Below are positions 33,152 through 41,449 of a DNA stretch of 64,000 bases, piece by piece. The translations under genes and the position numbers were made by a program. Within the stretch, counting starts at the first letter, position 1; each line of letters opens with the position of its first letter. Source of the stretch: Haloarcula nitratireducens (GTDB lineage Archaea > Halobacteriota > Halobacteria > Halobacteriales > Haloarculaceae); the NCBI RefSeq assembly GCF_019599505.1, contig NZ_RKLT01000015.1, positions 1 through 64,000 of the forward strand. Reading direction: 5' to 3'. The notes below the pieces were generated by a model. The model was not told the origin of the DNA, searched no databases, and saw only the letters and a program-made list of their open reading frames with translations.

Positions 33152-33662
33152 TCCGCCCGTCTGCGGTCTCTCGACGGGGTTCGTCGGGGAGCAGGTAGCC
33201 GGCGGCTCGATAGAGGGCGATGTCGACGCCGCCGAGGACGAGACCCACGAGGGCACCGATCGGCGCGGCGACGACGGTGCCGATGAGGACGATCAGTAGC
33301 GCCGAGAGAGGTTGGCTCGTGAGCAACTGCGGAACGGCGGTCACCGCGAGGATTCCGAGGAGGAAAGCGACGCCGCTGGCTCCGCCGGCCGCGACGCCCC
33401 GCAACGCGAGCGCGCGCAGCGATGCGTCGGCGAGCGACGCCGTCGAGAGCACCCAGCGCGCAGCGAGGACGAATATCGCCCAGAGATACAGGAAGACGGC
33501 GACGCCCGCGAGCGTGTTCAGCCCTTGCAGGAGTCCGCCGAGGACGCCCGCCGCGTGGGCGGCGACGACGCCGACGAGGGCGAACGAGACGACGTCGACG
33601 GTGCCGAGCGCCCACGGGAGCAGCGAGAGCCGCCGGCCGTCGGCGGCGGCCGACTCAGCCAT
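33132..33662 (-). CDS. Multi-pass membrane protein, hypothetical
   Basis: A 176-residue protein with about five predicted membrane spans (for example VDVVSFALVGVVAAHAAGVLGGLL, FLYLWAIFVLAARWVL and SALLIVLIGTVVAAPIGALVGLVLGGVDIALY). The C-terminal tail is charged. The start overlaps the end of the upstream CopD-like gene by 8 bp, so they form a two-gene unit. No family recognised. Confidence 0.7.
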   Translation of the reverse strand: MAESAAADGRRLSLLPWALGTVDVVSFALVGVVAAHAAGVLGGLLQGLNTLAGVAVFLYLWAIFVLAARWVLSTASLADASLRALALRGVAAGGASGVAFLLGILAVTAVPQLLTSQPLSALLIVLIGTVVAAPIGALVGLVLGGVDIALYRAAGYLLPDEPRRETADGRTTPDRR

Positions 33663-34098
33663 GTGCCAACACCTCCGCGAGGACGACCAGCGCGAGGAGC
33701 GCGACGGCGGTCACGCCGTAGGCTCGGCCGAGCGTTCCGCGGAGGGCCGTATTCGCGGTATCGGCTTCGAAACCGTCGCGCTCGCCCGCACGGACGACGA
33801 CGAGCGTTCTGACCGCCGACCCGACTGCGACGCCCAGTACCGCGACGAGTTTCACGAGCAGGGTCCGTCCCCAGTCGGTCGTCGGTCCGGGCACGCCGAG
33901 TGCACCGAGGTTGCCGACGCCGGTGAGGACGAGGACGCCGAGCGCGCCCCAGAACAGCCATTCGTACCGTCTGGCGGAGGTCAGGTCGGTCACTGCGGCG
34001 GTCCGGTAGCCGTACCAGACGGCGACGGTACCGCCGACCAGCACGGTGACGGTGAGGACGTGGAGGGTTCGGACGGCGAGGGAGACCAGTTGCGCCAT
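33655..34098 (-). CDS. CopD-like four-helix membrane protein
   Basis: A 147-residue integral membrane protein with four spans. The first (LVSLAVRTLHVLTVTVLVGGTVAVWYGY) carries a His in the position seen in CopD/DUF2269-type cytochrome-like copper-resistance membrane domains. The fourth is AYGVTAVALLALVVLAEVLAHG. It is coupled to the next membrane gene by an 8-bp overlap. A role in copper or haem handling is only suggested by the fold resemblance. Confidence 0.65.
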   Translation of the reverse strand: MAQLVSLAVRTLHVLTVTVLVGGTVAVWYGYRTAAVTDLTSARRYEWLFWGALGVLVLTGVGNLGALGVPGPTTDWGRTLLVKLVAVLGVAVGSAVRTLVVVRAGERDGFEADTANTALRGTLGRAYGVTAVALLALVVLAEVLAHG

Positions 34099-34141
34099 CG
34101 GTCGTAGTACGCGCGGCTCGACAAAAGCGCTTGGTCGCCGG

Positions 34142-34660
34142 TCAGCCGTCGGTTCCGTCCCCGTCGGCCGTCGCTCCCTCGTCGACGGTCTCTCCGATTC
34201 GCTCCGCCGCGGTCTCTCGGTCGCCGGTCGCCGGGACGAGACCGGTCGCGGCCCCCAGTCCGAACGGCGGCATGTTGACGTAGACGGACTCGTGGTCGCC
34301 GGCCCGAACCCGGTAGGTCTCGTGCCAGATGCCCACGTCGCCCCCTTCGCCCACTTCGGCGGCGAACCGCTTCCAGGCCGGCAAGTGCTCGCCGTCGGGG
34401 TCGTGGGCGTACGCGTGCAGATCCTCGAAGGAACGCCAGAACTGCGTCAGGGTGACGTTCCTGAGGCCGAAACTGGTCCGGCGGCCGAGTAGCCCGCTAT
34501 CGGGGTCGGCGTCGAGCTCCCGTAACATCCGGGGCATCGCGAGGAAGACGGGGAGCCACTCGTGGACCTTCCAGAGCTTGTTGAGGCGGATACCGATGCG
34601 AAACACCACGAAACCGTCGTCGACGTCGGCGGTCATCCGGCGTGGAATCGGGTCGCTCAT
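34142..34660 (-). CDS. DUF4188 family protein (monooxygenase-like ferredoxin fold)
   Basis: A 172-residue protein matching DUF4188: [30 protein letters not shown], then [29 protein letters not shown] and [28 protein letters not shown]. The dimeric alpha/beta-barrel pattern resembles ABM monooxygenases and aldoxime-dehydratase-related proteins, but a haem ligand cannot be assigned here. Single gene. Confidence 0.8.
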   Translation of the reverse strand: MSDPIPRRMTADVDDGFVVFRIGIRLNKLWKVHEWLPVFLAMPRMLRELDADPDSGLLGRRTSFGLRNVTLTQFWRSFEDLHAYAHDPDGEHLPAWKRFAAEVGEGGDVGIWHETYRVRAGDHESVYVNMPPFGLGAATGLVPATGDRETAAERIGETVDEGATADGDGTDG

Positions 34661-34722
34661 GTCTTTCGATTAACACTACTGGCTCCCGACGCATGTCTGT
34701 TAGTGTACGGAAAAGATCACAC

Positions 34723-35379
34723 TCACACCACGTCGCCGCGGACCGTCGCGCCCTCCTGGCGCTCGCGGTAGGCCCGAACGGCGTCGGCGGCCTCGTCGGC
34801 CTCCCCGTCGTCCATCCCGAGCATCTCCAGCGCGCCCGACAGCGTCGGGAGGACGAAGTCGCCGTCCCGGAGCTTCTCGAAGGCTTCCTCGGAGCGTTGC
34901 CCGTCCACCCACAGACACGCGCCGCGGGGGTCCAGAATCTGCTCGTAGTCGTCGCGGGCCATCGCGCCCTGTAGCCGCTGGGTGACGTTGTCGTCGAAGG
35001 AGGCGTTACACACCTCTAGGTGAACCGGTTCGTCCCCGTCGTCGGGCAGCAGGTGAGCGGCCAGACACTTCTCGGGGGCAGCGTGGCCGTTCGCGTTGGC
35101 CCGGAGGTACTCGGGGTACTCGTCGGCCCACTCCGCGCGAACCGTCTTGCCGACGCCGTCGACGCCGTGGCTCCGCTGGAACTCCTCGGCGCGTTCGGGG
35201 GCGTCCTTGAACAGGATGTCCTTGGTGACGTAGATATCGAGGCGCTCGATGGGGTCCAGTCCCAGCGCCACGTCGCCGTACACCCATACCTCCCGAACTG
35301 GCACCGGCATCGTCTCCTCCTCGACGGTGGCGACGACGTCCTCGACTCGGGAAACGGCCGCCGCGCGGTCCATGCTCAT
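34723..35379 (-). CDS. Conserved haloarchaeal protein of unknown function (DUF7095-like)
   Basis: A 218-residue soluble acidic protein. REVWVYGDVALGLDPIERLDIYVTKDILF resembles a nucleotidyltransferase-type strand-helix with a possible acidic pair, but the canonical GSxxxxxxDxD motif is absent. A conserved-looking LEVCNASFDDNVTQRL and a C-terminal helical tail follow. The function is unknown. MDRAAAVSRV two codons later is an equally possible start. Confidence 0.7.
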   Translation of the reverse strand: MSMDRAAAVSRVEDVVATVEEETMPVPVREVWVYGDVALGLDPIERLDIYVTKDILFKDAPERAEEFQRSHGVDGVGKTVRAEWADEYPEYLRANANGHAAPEKCLAAHLLPDDGDEPVHLEVCNASFDDNVTQRLQGAMARDDYEQILDPRGACLWVDGQRSEEAFEKLRDGDFVLPTLSGALEMLGMDDGEADEAADAVRAYRERQEGATVRGDVV

Positions 35380-35463
35380 CGCGTGGGCGTAGTGGACGGG
35401 CGGGCAAATCGCTGACGCTCTGCCGGCCGCGGCCTTTTACAGGGGGCCGTCGAAGGCCCGGCC

Positions 35464-36165
35464 ATGCAGGTTCGCGTCTACGACGATGGAGCAGAGCGGG
35501 ACTGTCTGCTCGTCCTCGGGTGGGGCAATCGTTGTCGTCACGAGAACGTCCGGTGGCTCGTCGACCGACTGGCAGAGCGCTACCGCGTCCACGCCGTCGA
35601 ACTGCCGACGCACATTACCGACGTCCGGCGCGAGTGGGTCGACCCGGTTCGGAGGTACGCCGCCGACCTCGACGAGTTCCCGATTCTCGCTCACAGCGCC
35701 GGCGGGCTGACCACCGCGCACCTCGACGCCGACGGCGTCACTAATCGCGTCTACCTCAGTCCGTGGTGGGGCGACGACCTCCCGTTCCCGAAGACGGTCG
35801 TGGAGGCACTCTCCCGACTCCCCATCACCGAACCGTTCCTCCCCACCGGTACGCTCGAACGCGAGGCCATCGGCGACCTCGCCACCGAGGCACAGATGCG
35901 CGACGGGCCGGACGCCGCCTCGCCCGCGTTCCTGCGAACGACTCGCCGGGCACATGCCTCTCTCCCGCCGGCCCGCGAGAACGCCGTCGCGTTCTGCAGT
36001 CTCACGGACAGAATAGTGGACCCGAGAGCCATCGGGGAACGACTGCCCGCCGACCGAATCCGCCTGTACGACGGCGGACACGAACTGTTCAGTTCGAGCG
36101 CTCGGGACCGACATATCGACACCGTGCTCGACGCCCTCGAACGCGGCCCGGACGCGCTCTCGTAG
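35464..36165 (+). CDS. Alpha/beta hydrolase
   Basis: A 233-residue alpha/beta hydrolase fold. The nucleophile elbow is FPILAHSAGGLTTAHL (Ser in HSAGG), an oxyanion strand is LLVLGWGNRCRHEN, the acid is in SLTDRIVDP, and the catalytic His is in YDGGHELF. No export signal, so cytoplasmic. The substrate is not predictable. Confidence 0.82.
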   Translation: MQVRVYDDGAERDCLLVLGWGNRCRHENVRWLVDRLAERYRVHAVELPTHITDVRREWVDPVRRYAADLDEFPILAHSAGGLTTAHLDADGVTNRVYLSPWWGDDLPFPKTVVEALSRLPITEPFLPTGTLEREAIGDLATEAQMRDGPDAASPAFLRTTRRAHASLPPARENAVAFCSLTDRIVDPRAIGERLPADRIRLYDGGHELFSSSARDRHIDTVLDALERGPDALS

Positions 36166-36262
36166 ATCCGCTCTCGGCCGCCCGCGGCCCTCGTGGACGA
36201 CGACCGCTGGGGTTTCGAACCGAGACGAAACCCTCACCACCGCTCGCACGAAAGCGGAGACG

Positions 36263-37264
36263 ATGGAGTGTGACAAGTGCGGGGACCACGCGGTGCTGCA
36301 CGCGGCGTACTCGGGGCTCCACCTCTGTGAGGACCACCTCTGTCGGACCGTCGAGAAGCGACTCCGGAGGCGGGTGCGCGAGGACGGTCTCGTCTCGGAC
36401 GACGCCACCCCCGAGGACCCGGAGACGTGGGTCATCGGTCTCTCGGGCGGGAAAGACAGCGTCGTCCTCACGTCGATCCTCCACGACGTCTTCGAGCGCG
36501 ACCCGCGAATCGAACTCGTCGCCCTGTCGATTCACGAGGGGATCGAGGGCTACCGCGATAAGAGCCTGGAGGCCTGCGAGGAACTGACCGAGGACCTGGG
36601 CATCCGTCACGAAGTCGTCTCCTACGCCGAGGAGTTCGACGTGCGGATGGACGACGTCGTCGAGAAGGACCCCGAGGGGATGGCCGCCTGCGCGTACTGC
36701 GGCGTCTTCCGCCGGGACGTCCTCTCGCGGTACGCCGAGGAACTGGACGCGGACAAACTGCTGACGGGCCACAACCTAGACGACGAGGCCGAGACGGCGC
36801 TGATGAACTTCTTCGAGGGCGACGTCGAGCAGATGGCCCAGCACTTCGACGCCTCGCTCGGGCCGTTCGAAAAGCAGTCCAACGGTGACGCGCCGACCGA
36901 ACGAACGCGGGAGAAACAGGACCACCACGTCCCGCGGGCGAAACCGCTTCGGGACGTTCCCGAGAAGGAGATCGCGCTGTACGCCCGCTTCCGGGACCTG
37001 CCGGCACACATCACCGAGTGTCCCCACGCCGAGGAGGCCTACCGCGGCGAGATCCAGCAGTTGATGCTCGGTCTCGAAGAGAACCACCCCGGCACGCGCC
37101 ACTCGATCATGGCCGGCTACGAGAAGCTCGCGGCGCTGGCGGCCGACGCCTACGGCGGCGACAATGCCGACGCCGAGTTCGGCGAGTGCGACAGTTGCGG
37201 CGCGCCGACCGCTCGGGACCTGTGTCGGAAGTGCAACCTCCTCGACGCCCTCGAAGCGGTTTAA
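36263..37264 (+). CDS. ncsA: tRNA 2-thiolation ATP-pyrophosphatase NcsA (TtuA/Ncs6 family)
   Basis: A 333-residue adenylating enzyme for 2-thiouridine at tRNA wobble position 34, which in Haloferax works with the ubiquitin-like SAMP2. It contains an N-terminal zinc motif (MECDKCGDH with LCEDHLC), the PP-loop SGGKDS (61-66), the central CAYCGVFRR cysteines with a later C in ECPHAEEAY that can bind an iron-sulfur cluster, TGHNLDDEAET, and a C-terminal zinc ribbon CDSCGAPTARDLCRKC. The ATG at 36263 matches family starts. Confidence 0.92.
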   Translation: MECDKCGDHAVLHAAYSGLHLCEDHLCRTVEKRLRRRVREDGLVSDDATPEDPETWVIGLSGGKDSVVLTSILHDVFERDPRIELVALSIHEGIEGYRDKSLEACEELTEDLGIRHEVVSYAEEFDVRMDDVVEKDPEGMAACAYCGVFRRDVLSRYAEELDADKLLTGHNLDDEAETALMNFFEGDVEQMAQHFDASLGPFEKQSNGDAPTERTREKQDHHVPRAKPLRDVPEKEIALYARFRDLPAHITECPHAEEAYRGEIQQLMLGLEENHPGTRHSIMAGYEKLAALAADAYGGDNADAEFGECDSCGAPTARDLCRKCNLLDALEAV

Positions 37265-37279
37265 TCGAGCGCGTCGCCG

Positions 37280-37389
37280 ATTCGCGCATAAGTCGTGTCT
37301 AACGCCCGCACGACTGGTGACCGACTCGTGTCTCACTCGCGTCTGCCTCGTGGGCGATTCGTGTCAGACTCGTGTATGAGTCGTGCCCG
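37280..37389. repeat. Ten-unit 11-bp phased tandem repeat
   Basis: A 110-bp array of ten consecutive 11-bp units with consensus ACTCGTGTCTG. The CTCGTG core (or one-base variants) recurs exactly every 11 bp at 37314, 37325, 37336, 37347, 37358, 37369 and 37380, and less perfectly at 37281, 37292 and 37303. The period is not a multiple of three, so it is non-coding. It lies between the ncsA stop and the DUF4397 gene. See findings. Confidence 0.75.
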
Positions 37390-37455
37390 TTCCCGGTGGG
37401 AATCTGGAAATGGTTCATGTGTCGGTAATCCTCCCTTTCTGACGGTGTATTCCAT

Positions 37456-38205
37456 ATGACACCTGACCGACGAGACGTGTTGCGAGGTATCGCCGCCGCC
37501 GGAACCGCCCCCGCCATCGCGGGCGTCGCGAGTGCGCACGACGATGACGACTACGAGGACGATAACGACTACGACGAGGACGCCCTCGTCCGGGCCGTCC
37601 ACGCGTCCCCCGACGCTCCGGACGTCGACGTCTACGTCGACGGCGACCGGGTACTGAAAGACGTCGAGTACGGCACCATCTCGGACTATCTCCGGGTCGA
37701 ACCGGACGAGTACGAGGTGAAGATAACCGCCGCAGGCGACCGGGACACCGTCGTCTTCGAGGACGACCTCGAACTCGAGGAGGACGAGGCGTACACCGTC
37801 GTCGCCACCGGCGAACTCGCCGAGGACGACTTCGAGGTGTTCGTCTACGAGGACGACCGGAGCATCCGACGGGACCGGGCCCGCGTTCGGGTCATCCATG
37901 CCTCGCCGGACGCCCCCGACGTGGACGTGACCCTCGACGAGGGCGACGCCGTCCTCATCGAAGACCTCGAGTTCGGCGAGGCGAGCGACTATCTGACGGT
38001 CAAGCCGGGCCGCTACGAGCTGGAAGTGCGACCCGCGAGCTCGAAGAACGACAACCCCTTCGACGCGGAGTTCGACGTCCGACTCCGTCCGGGCCGGGTG
38101 TACACCGTCGTCGCCACCGGGTTCTTCATGCCCGACAAAGCCGCGGAGTACGAAGTGTTCGACCTCCTGGGAGCGGTCGACGCCCGCCGCGACGACGACC
38201 ACTGA
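37456..38205 (+). CDS. Exported DUF4397 protein with two tandem domains
   Basis: A 249-residue protein with a Tat signal (DRRDVLRGIAAAGTAPAIAGVASA), so exported folded. Two DUF4397 repeats follow, each opening with nearly the same strand (VRAVHASPDAPDVDVYV and VRVIHASPDAPDVDVTL) and ending YTVVATGEL or YTVVATGFF. The mature N-terminus is extremely Asp-rich. It probably forms a cell-surface beta-sandwich protein; its role is unknown. The preceding 11-bp array may be part of its promoter. Confidence 0.85.
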   Translation: MTPDRRDVLRGIAAAGTAPAIAGVASAHDDDDYEDDNDYDEDALVRAVHASPDAPDVDVYVDGDRVLKDVEYGTISDYLRVEPDEYEVKITAAGDRDTVVFEDDLELEEDEAYTVVATGELAEDDFEVFVYEDDRSIRRDRARVRVIHASPDAPDVDVTLDEGDAVLIEDLEFGEASDYLTVKPGRYELEVRPASSKNDNPFDAEFDVRLRPGRVYTVVATGFFMPDKAAEYEVFDLLGAVDARRDDDH

Positions 38206-38265
38206 GTCGGCTTACCGTCGATACGTGGCGTATACTAAGGGCGTCCCAACGCGTCCGTTCCGCCG

Positions 38266-38544
38266 ATGGAGACCGTGCTCTGGCAGGTCCTCGCCGGCAC
38301 CGAGGGCGGGCCCAACCGGGTCCGAATCCTTCGCGTCCTCGACGAGCGACCGCGGAACCGCCACCGGCTCGCCGACGACCTCTCGCTCAACTACAAGACG
38401 GTCGAACACCACCTCGACGTGCTCTCGAAGCACGGCTTGGTCGAGCACAGCGACTCCGACTACGGGGCCGTCTACTTCCCGACGGAGACGGCTCAGGAAT
38501 ACTGGTCGGTCATCGAGCGGATCGCGGAGACGACCGACGCTTAG
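38266..38544 (+). CDS. ArsR-type winged-helix regulator
   Basis: A 92-residue single-domain DNA-binding protein: NRVRILRVLDERPRNRHRLADDLSLNYKTVEHHLDVLSKHGLVEHSDSDYGAVYFPTE. The helix-turn-helix and wing are clear, and there is no metal-binding cysteine set. A TATA-like GTATACTAAG lies about 35 bp upstream. The target is unknown. Confidence 0.85.
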   Translation: METVLWQVLAGTEGGPNRVRILRVLDERPRNRHRLADDLSLNYKTVEHHLDVLSKHGLVEHSDSDYGAVYFPTETAQEYWSVIERIAETTDA

Positions 38545-38630
38545 CGGCGTGTTCCGTTCGACTGACCGCGTTCGTCGGGAGCCGTCGCTCGGAGCGCGAA
38601 AACGGAGAGGAAAGGAGAGTCGGTCGGCGG

Positions 38631-39860
38631 TTACTCGTTCGTCCGGATGACGTCGAGCCCGTTGTTCTTCTCTCGCTGGTCGCGGCCGCCGTCGGTCTCG
38701 CCGTAGCCGCTGGGGCTGCCGGCGTGGTTGGCGGTGCCGCCGTCGTTGGCGCTGGCTTCGAAGTTCTCGGAGGCGTCGAAGGAGGTGTCGTCGCCGACCT
38801 CCTGGATCGCCTCGCGGGACTTGTTGGCCTGCTTCTGCGTGGTCGGGCCGAGCACCTGCGCGGACTGGACGCCGGTCATGATGGCCATGACGCGGACCTT
38901 GCCCTTGTACTCCTCCTGGATGCGAGCGCCCCAGATGACGTTCGCCGAGGCCTCGAGGCGCTCGGTGATGTTCTGAGCGATGCCCTCGGCCTCCTTCAGG
39001 GTGAGGTCCGGGCCGCCGGTGATGTGGACCAGGCCGCCGCTGGCACCGCGGTAGTCCACGTCCAGCAGCGGGTGGTTCATCGCGTCCTTGACGACCTCCT
39101 GGGTCTTGTTCTTGTCCTGGGTCTCGCCGACGAGCATCACCGCGACGCCGCCCTGGTTCATGATGGAGGTCATGTCGGCGTAGTCGAGGTTGATGAGGCT
39201 CGGCTGAGTGATCGTCTCGGAGATCCCCTTGACCGTCTCGGCGATGATCTGGTCCATCACCGAGAACGCCTTGCCGATGGGCAGGTTCGGGACGTAGTCG
39301 AGCAGGCGGTTGTTGTCCAGCACGATGATGGAGTCCGCCTCGTTGCGGAGCTTCTCCAGGCCTTCCTCGGCTTTCACCGTGCGGGCGCGCTCGACGTTGA
39401 ACGGCGTCGACACCATGCCGACGACGATCGCGCCCTGCTCTTTGGCGATCTTCGAGACGACGGGGGCGGCACCGGTGCCGGTCCCGCCGCCCATGCCGGC
39501 CGTGACGAACACGAGGTCCGCGTCGCCCAGCACTTCCTTGATAGTCCCCTGTGCCATCTCGGTGGCGCGCTCGCCCATCGAGGGGTCGCCGCCGGCGCCG
39601 AGTCCGTTGGTGAGGGACTTGCCGACCAGAATCTTCGTGTCGGCTTCGATCATCTTGAGGTGCTGTTTGTCCGTGTTGATGGCGACGGTGTCGGCACCCT
39701 CGACGCCGATGTTGTAGAGCCGATTGACGGTGTTGTTCCCGGCACCGCCACAGCCGACGATGACGATCCGCGGGTCGCCGAACCCGTCGACGTCGTCCTC
39801 GGACATCTTCTGCTGTTCCTGCTCGTCGCGTTCGAGGGCCTCGTTGACGATGTCCTGCAT
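38631..39860 (-). CDS. ftsZ2: Cell-division tubulin homologue FtsZ2
   Basis: A 409-residue FtsZ that drives mid-cell constriction in haloarchaea together with FtsZ1. The GTP-binding loop is [12 protein letters not shown] (122-133). The phosphate-contact stretch [12 protein letters not shown] and the T7 loop segment LINLDYADM are intact, so it should be an active GTPase. The C-terminal ~65 residues are a flexible acidic tail. Haloarchaeal FtsZ2 features, and its position directly after cdrS (2 bp), identify it as FtsZ2 rather than FtsZ1. The start MQDIVNEAL is used. Confidence 0.95.
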   Translation of the reverse strand: MQDIVNEALERDEQEQQKMSEDDVDGFGDPRIVIVGCGGAGNNTVNRLYNIGVEGADTVAINTDKQHLKMIEADTKILVGKSLTNGLGAGGDPSMGERATEMAQGTIKEVLGDADLVFVTAGMGGGTGTGAAPVVSKIAKEQGAIVVGMVSTPFNVERARTVKAEEGLEKLRNEADSIIVLDNNRLLDYVPNLPIGKAFSVMDQIIAETVKGISETITQPSLINLDYADMTSIMNQGGVAVMLVGETQDKNKTQEVVKDAMNHPLLDVDYRGASGGLVHITGGPDLTLKEAEGIAQNITERLEASANVIWGARIQEEYKGKVRVMAIMTGVQSAQVLGPTTQKQANKSREAIQEVGDDTSFDASENFEASANDGGTANHAGSPSGYGETDGGRDQREKNNGLDVIRTNE

Positions 39861-39862
39861 CG

Positions 39863-40045
39863 TTAGGCCCTCGCCCACGTCCGCTTTTGCTTCTCGGAAG
39901 CACGCTCGGAGCCGTCCTGTTCTGCGAGCATCTCACGGACGGCCGAGCGAATCGCCTCGCTTCGGTTGGGGTATTCCCCCGTCTCGACCATCTGTTCGAC
40001 CTCTTCGATCTGCTGCTTCGGAATCCGTAGTGTCACACGCTCCAT
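39863..40045 (-). CDS. cdrS: Ribbon-helix-helix regulator CdrS
   Basis: A 60-residue RHH protein: [20 protein letters not shown] (beta strand and first helix) and [16 protein letters not shown] (second helix). In Halobacterium and Haloferax, CdrS is co-transcribed with ftsZ2 and controls division genes. The arrangement here is identical, with 2 bp between them. A palindrome and half-site containing GTAAGACG lie upstream (40162-40179, 40065-40072). Confidence 0.92.
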   Translation of the reverse strand: MERVTLRIPKQQIEEVEQMVETGEYPNRSEAIRSAVREMLAEQDGSERASEKQKRTWARA

Positions 40046-40064
40046 TGTTATTGGTCCCCTTTGG

Positions 40065-40072
40065 GTAAGACG
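40065..40072. promoter_or_regulatory. GTAAGACG half-site in the cdrS leader
   Basis: An exact copy of one arm of the 40162-40179 palindrome, 20 bp before the cdrS start codon; GTAAGAC also lies at 40916-40922 just upstream of cdrL. Confidence 0.4.
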
Positions 40073-40161
40073 GCCTGAACGAGTCGAGATTTCGACCCGT
40101 CCAGTTGTTTACACCGTGAAACCGCAAGCCGATGGCGGGATGCCACCGTTGCGCACACCGT

Positions 40162-40179
40162 GTAAGACGACCGTCTTAC
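40162..40179. promoter_or_regulatory. Palindrome GTAAGACG-AC-CGTCTTAC upstream of cdrS-ftsZ2
   Basis: A perfect 8+2+8 inverted repeat about 120 bp upstream of cdrS and about 80 bp downstream of the cdrL stop. RHH proteins bind such palindromes as dimers of dimers, so CdrL or CdrS is the natural candidate binder. Confidence 0.55.
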
Positions 40180-40260
40180 GCAAGATGTACCACAAACTGG
40201 GGGATATTAAAACTATCGCCGAGTGTATGACAAACGCGCGTTTACGTCAGAAGAAACGCG

Positions 40261-40908
40261 CTACCGCTCGTTTGCGCCACTTCGCGATCGGTCGAGTACG
40301 TCCGCCGCCGGCGTCCGACGACCGCAGCTGGGACAGAACCCCCAGTCGGACCGGATCTCGTCACCGCAGTCACAGAAGACGCGCCGTGACGCCTTCTCAC
40401 CGCAATTCGGGCAGTAAACGTGGTCTTCGGAGAGGTTTTCGCCACATTGGGCACAGGAGATCTGTTCGCCCGGTTCCGCGTTTTCACTGCGTTCGGTCGG
40501 TGTCTTACGGCTCTCAGCGCCGTGTGATACGTCGTCGGCGGCATCGGCAGCGGCCGCGTCGGACGCGTGTGACTCGGCCGCCTGTTCGGTCGCCACAGCG
40601 CCGCGTTCGGCGTCGAGGGAGATGTTTACGTTGACATCCTGTGGTTGCCGCGCGGGCCGCCGCTCGGGTAACCGGTCGGTGATGATGGCGTCGACACGCT
40701 CCGCGATGAGTTCGTCGATGCTCTCGGTGTCGGTCACCGATTCGGCCCCCGTCGACTCGGCGGAGTCAGAGCGAGTGGGTGACGGGTCGTCGCCGCTCCC
40801 GTCGAGGTACGCTCGGAGGGCCTCGCGCATGACCTCGCTCTTCGAGGCGTCGAACGCTTCGAGGCGCTCGATGAGGTCGTCGTCAGCGCGGAACGTGATC
40901 TTGCTCAT
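40261..40908 (-). CDS. cdrL: Ribbon-helix-helix/zinc-ribbon regulator CdrL
   Basis: A 215-residue regulator. The N-terminal RHH domain is MSKITFRADDDLIERLEAFDASKSEVMREALRAYL. A long acidic, Ala/Ser-rich linker follows. The C-terminus has a double zinc ribbon: ISCAQCGENLSEDHVYCPNCG and CDCGDEIRSDWGFCPSCG. This architecture next to cdrS-ftsZ2 matches CdrL, the long division regulator of haloarchaea. It lies upstream on the same strand as cdrS, separated by 215 bp that contain the palindrome. Confidence 0.88.
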   Translation of the reverse strand: MSKITFRADDDLIERLEAFDASKSEVMREALRAYLDGSGDDPSPTRSDSAESTGAESVTDTESIDELIAERVDAIITDRLPERRPARQPQDVNVNISLDAERGAVATEQAAESHASDAAAADAADDVSHGAESRKTPTERSENAEPGEQISCAQCGENLSEDHVYCPNCGEKASRRVFCDCGDEIRSDWGFCPSCGRRTPAADVLDRSRSGANER

Positions 40909-40984
40909 CCGACTCGTAAGACAGGTCGTCACCCGGGTATTAAAATCTTCCCGATACGTCAGACGCACGGCTGCCGAGACGCGC

Positions 40985-41203
40985 TCACTCTCGCGGATCG
41001 AACCCGGCGTCCCAGCGTTCGCCGCAGTCCGGACACTCGACGTGGTACGCGTTCGACCGCAGGAAGTGTGACTTCTCCTCGACGGACAGCTCCCCCGCAT
41101 CGCGGGCACACGCGACGTGAAATCCGGTGCCGCAGTGGTCGCACGTCACTGACCGCAGCTCGCTGGTGAGGGGATCGGAACAGTAGATGCAGTCTCCGAG
41201 CAC
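40985..41203 (-). CDS. Small double zinc-finger protein
   Basis: A 72-residue protein with three cysteine pairs (CIYC, CDHC, CPDC) and His/Cys residues in TGFHVACARD. The pattern C-x2-C...C-x2-C...H...C...C-x2-C could form a cross-braced RING/PHD-like or double zinc-ribbon fold. Small zinc-finger proteins are abundant and mostly uncharacterised in haloarchaea. It lies 76 bp upstream of cdrL on the same strand and may share regulation with the division genes. Confidence 0.75.
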   Translation of the reverse strand: MLGDCIYCSDPLTSELRSVTCDHCGTGFHVACARDAGELSVEEKSHFLRSNAYHVECPDCGERWDAGFDPRE

Positions 41204-41375
41204 TGACAGAGACGTACAACGACCGGTGGTTTACGTGTTCCCCCATCTCGCGGTCCGATTGCTGCGGTGAGTGAGCGAGCATCCTACGTGGTACGCATCC
41301 CCGTGTGAGCGCCCCGCGAACGCCCCGAGAATAACAATCCTTAAGTCCGGACGGCGGGCTAATTCCTGTTGCTGC

Positions 41376-41449
41376 CCGCCCTTAGCTCAGACTGGTAGAG
41401 CAGTCGACTGTAGATCGACTTGTCCCCCGTTCAAATCGGGGAGGGCGGA
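41376..41449 (+). tRNA. tRNA-Tyr (GTA)
   Basis: A 74-nt cloverleaf. Acceptor arms CCGCCCT (41376-41382) and AGGGCGG (41442-41448) pair fully, with discriminator A at 41449. The D arm is TAGCTCAG..GGTAGAGC, the anticodon stem GTCGA/TCGAC flanks CTGTAGA (anticodon GTA, 41410-41412), and the T arm is CCCCG-TTCAAAT-CGGGG. CCA is not encoded. A short T-run (41451-41454) follows as a likely terminator. An upstream AT-rich AATCCTTAAG (about 41336) can serve as box A. Confidence 0.95.

Noticed and set aside
37280..37389. CRISPR array
   Set aside because: Units are 11 bp and contiguous, with no spacers and no cas genes nearby.
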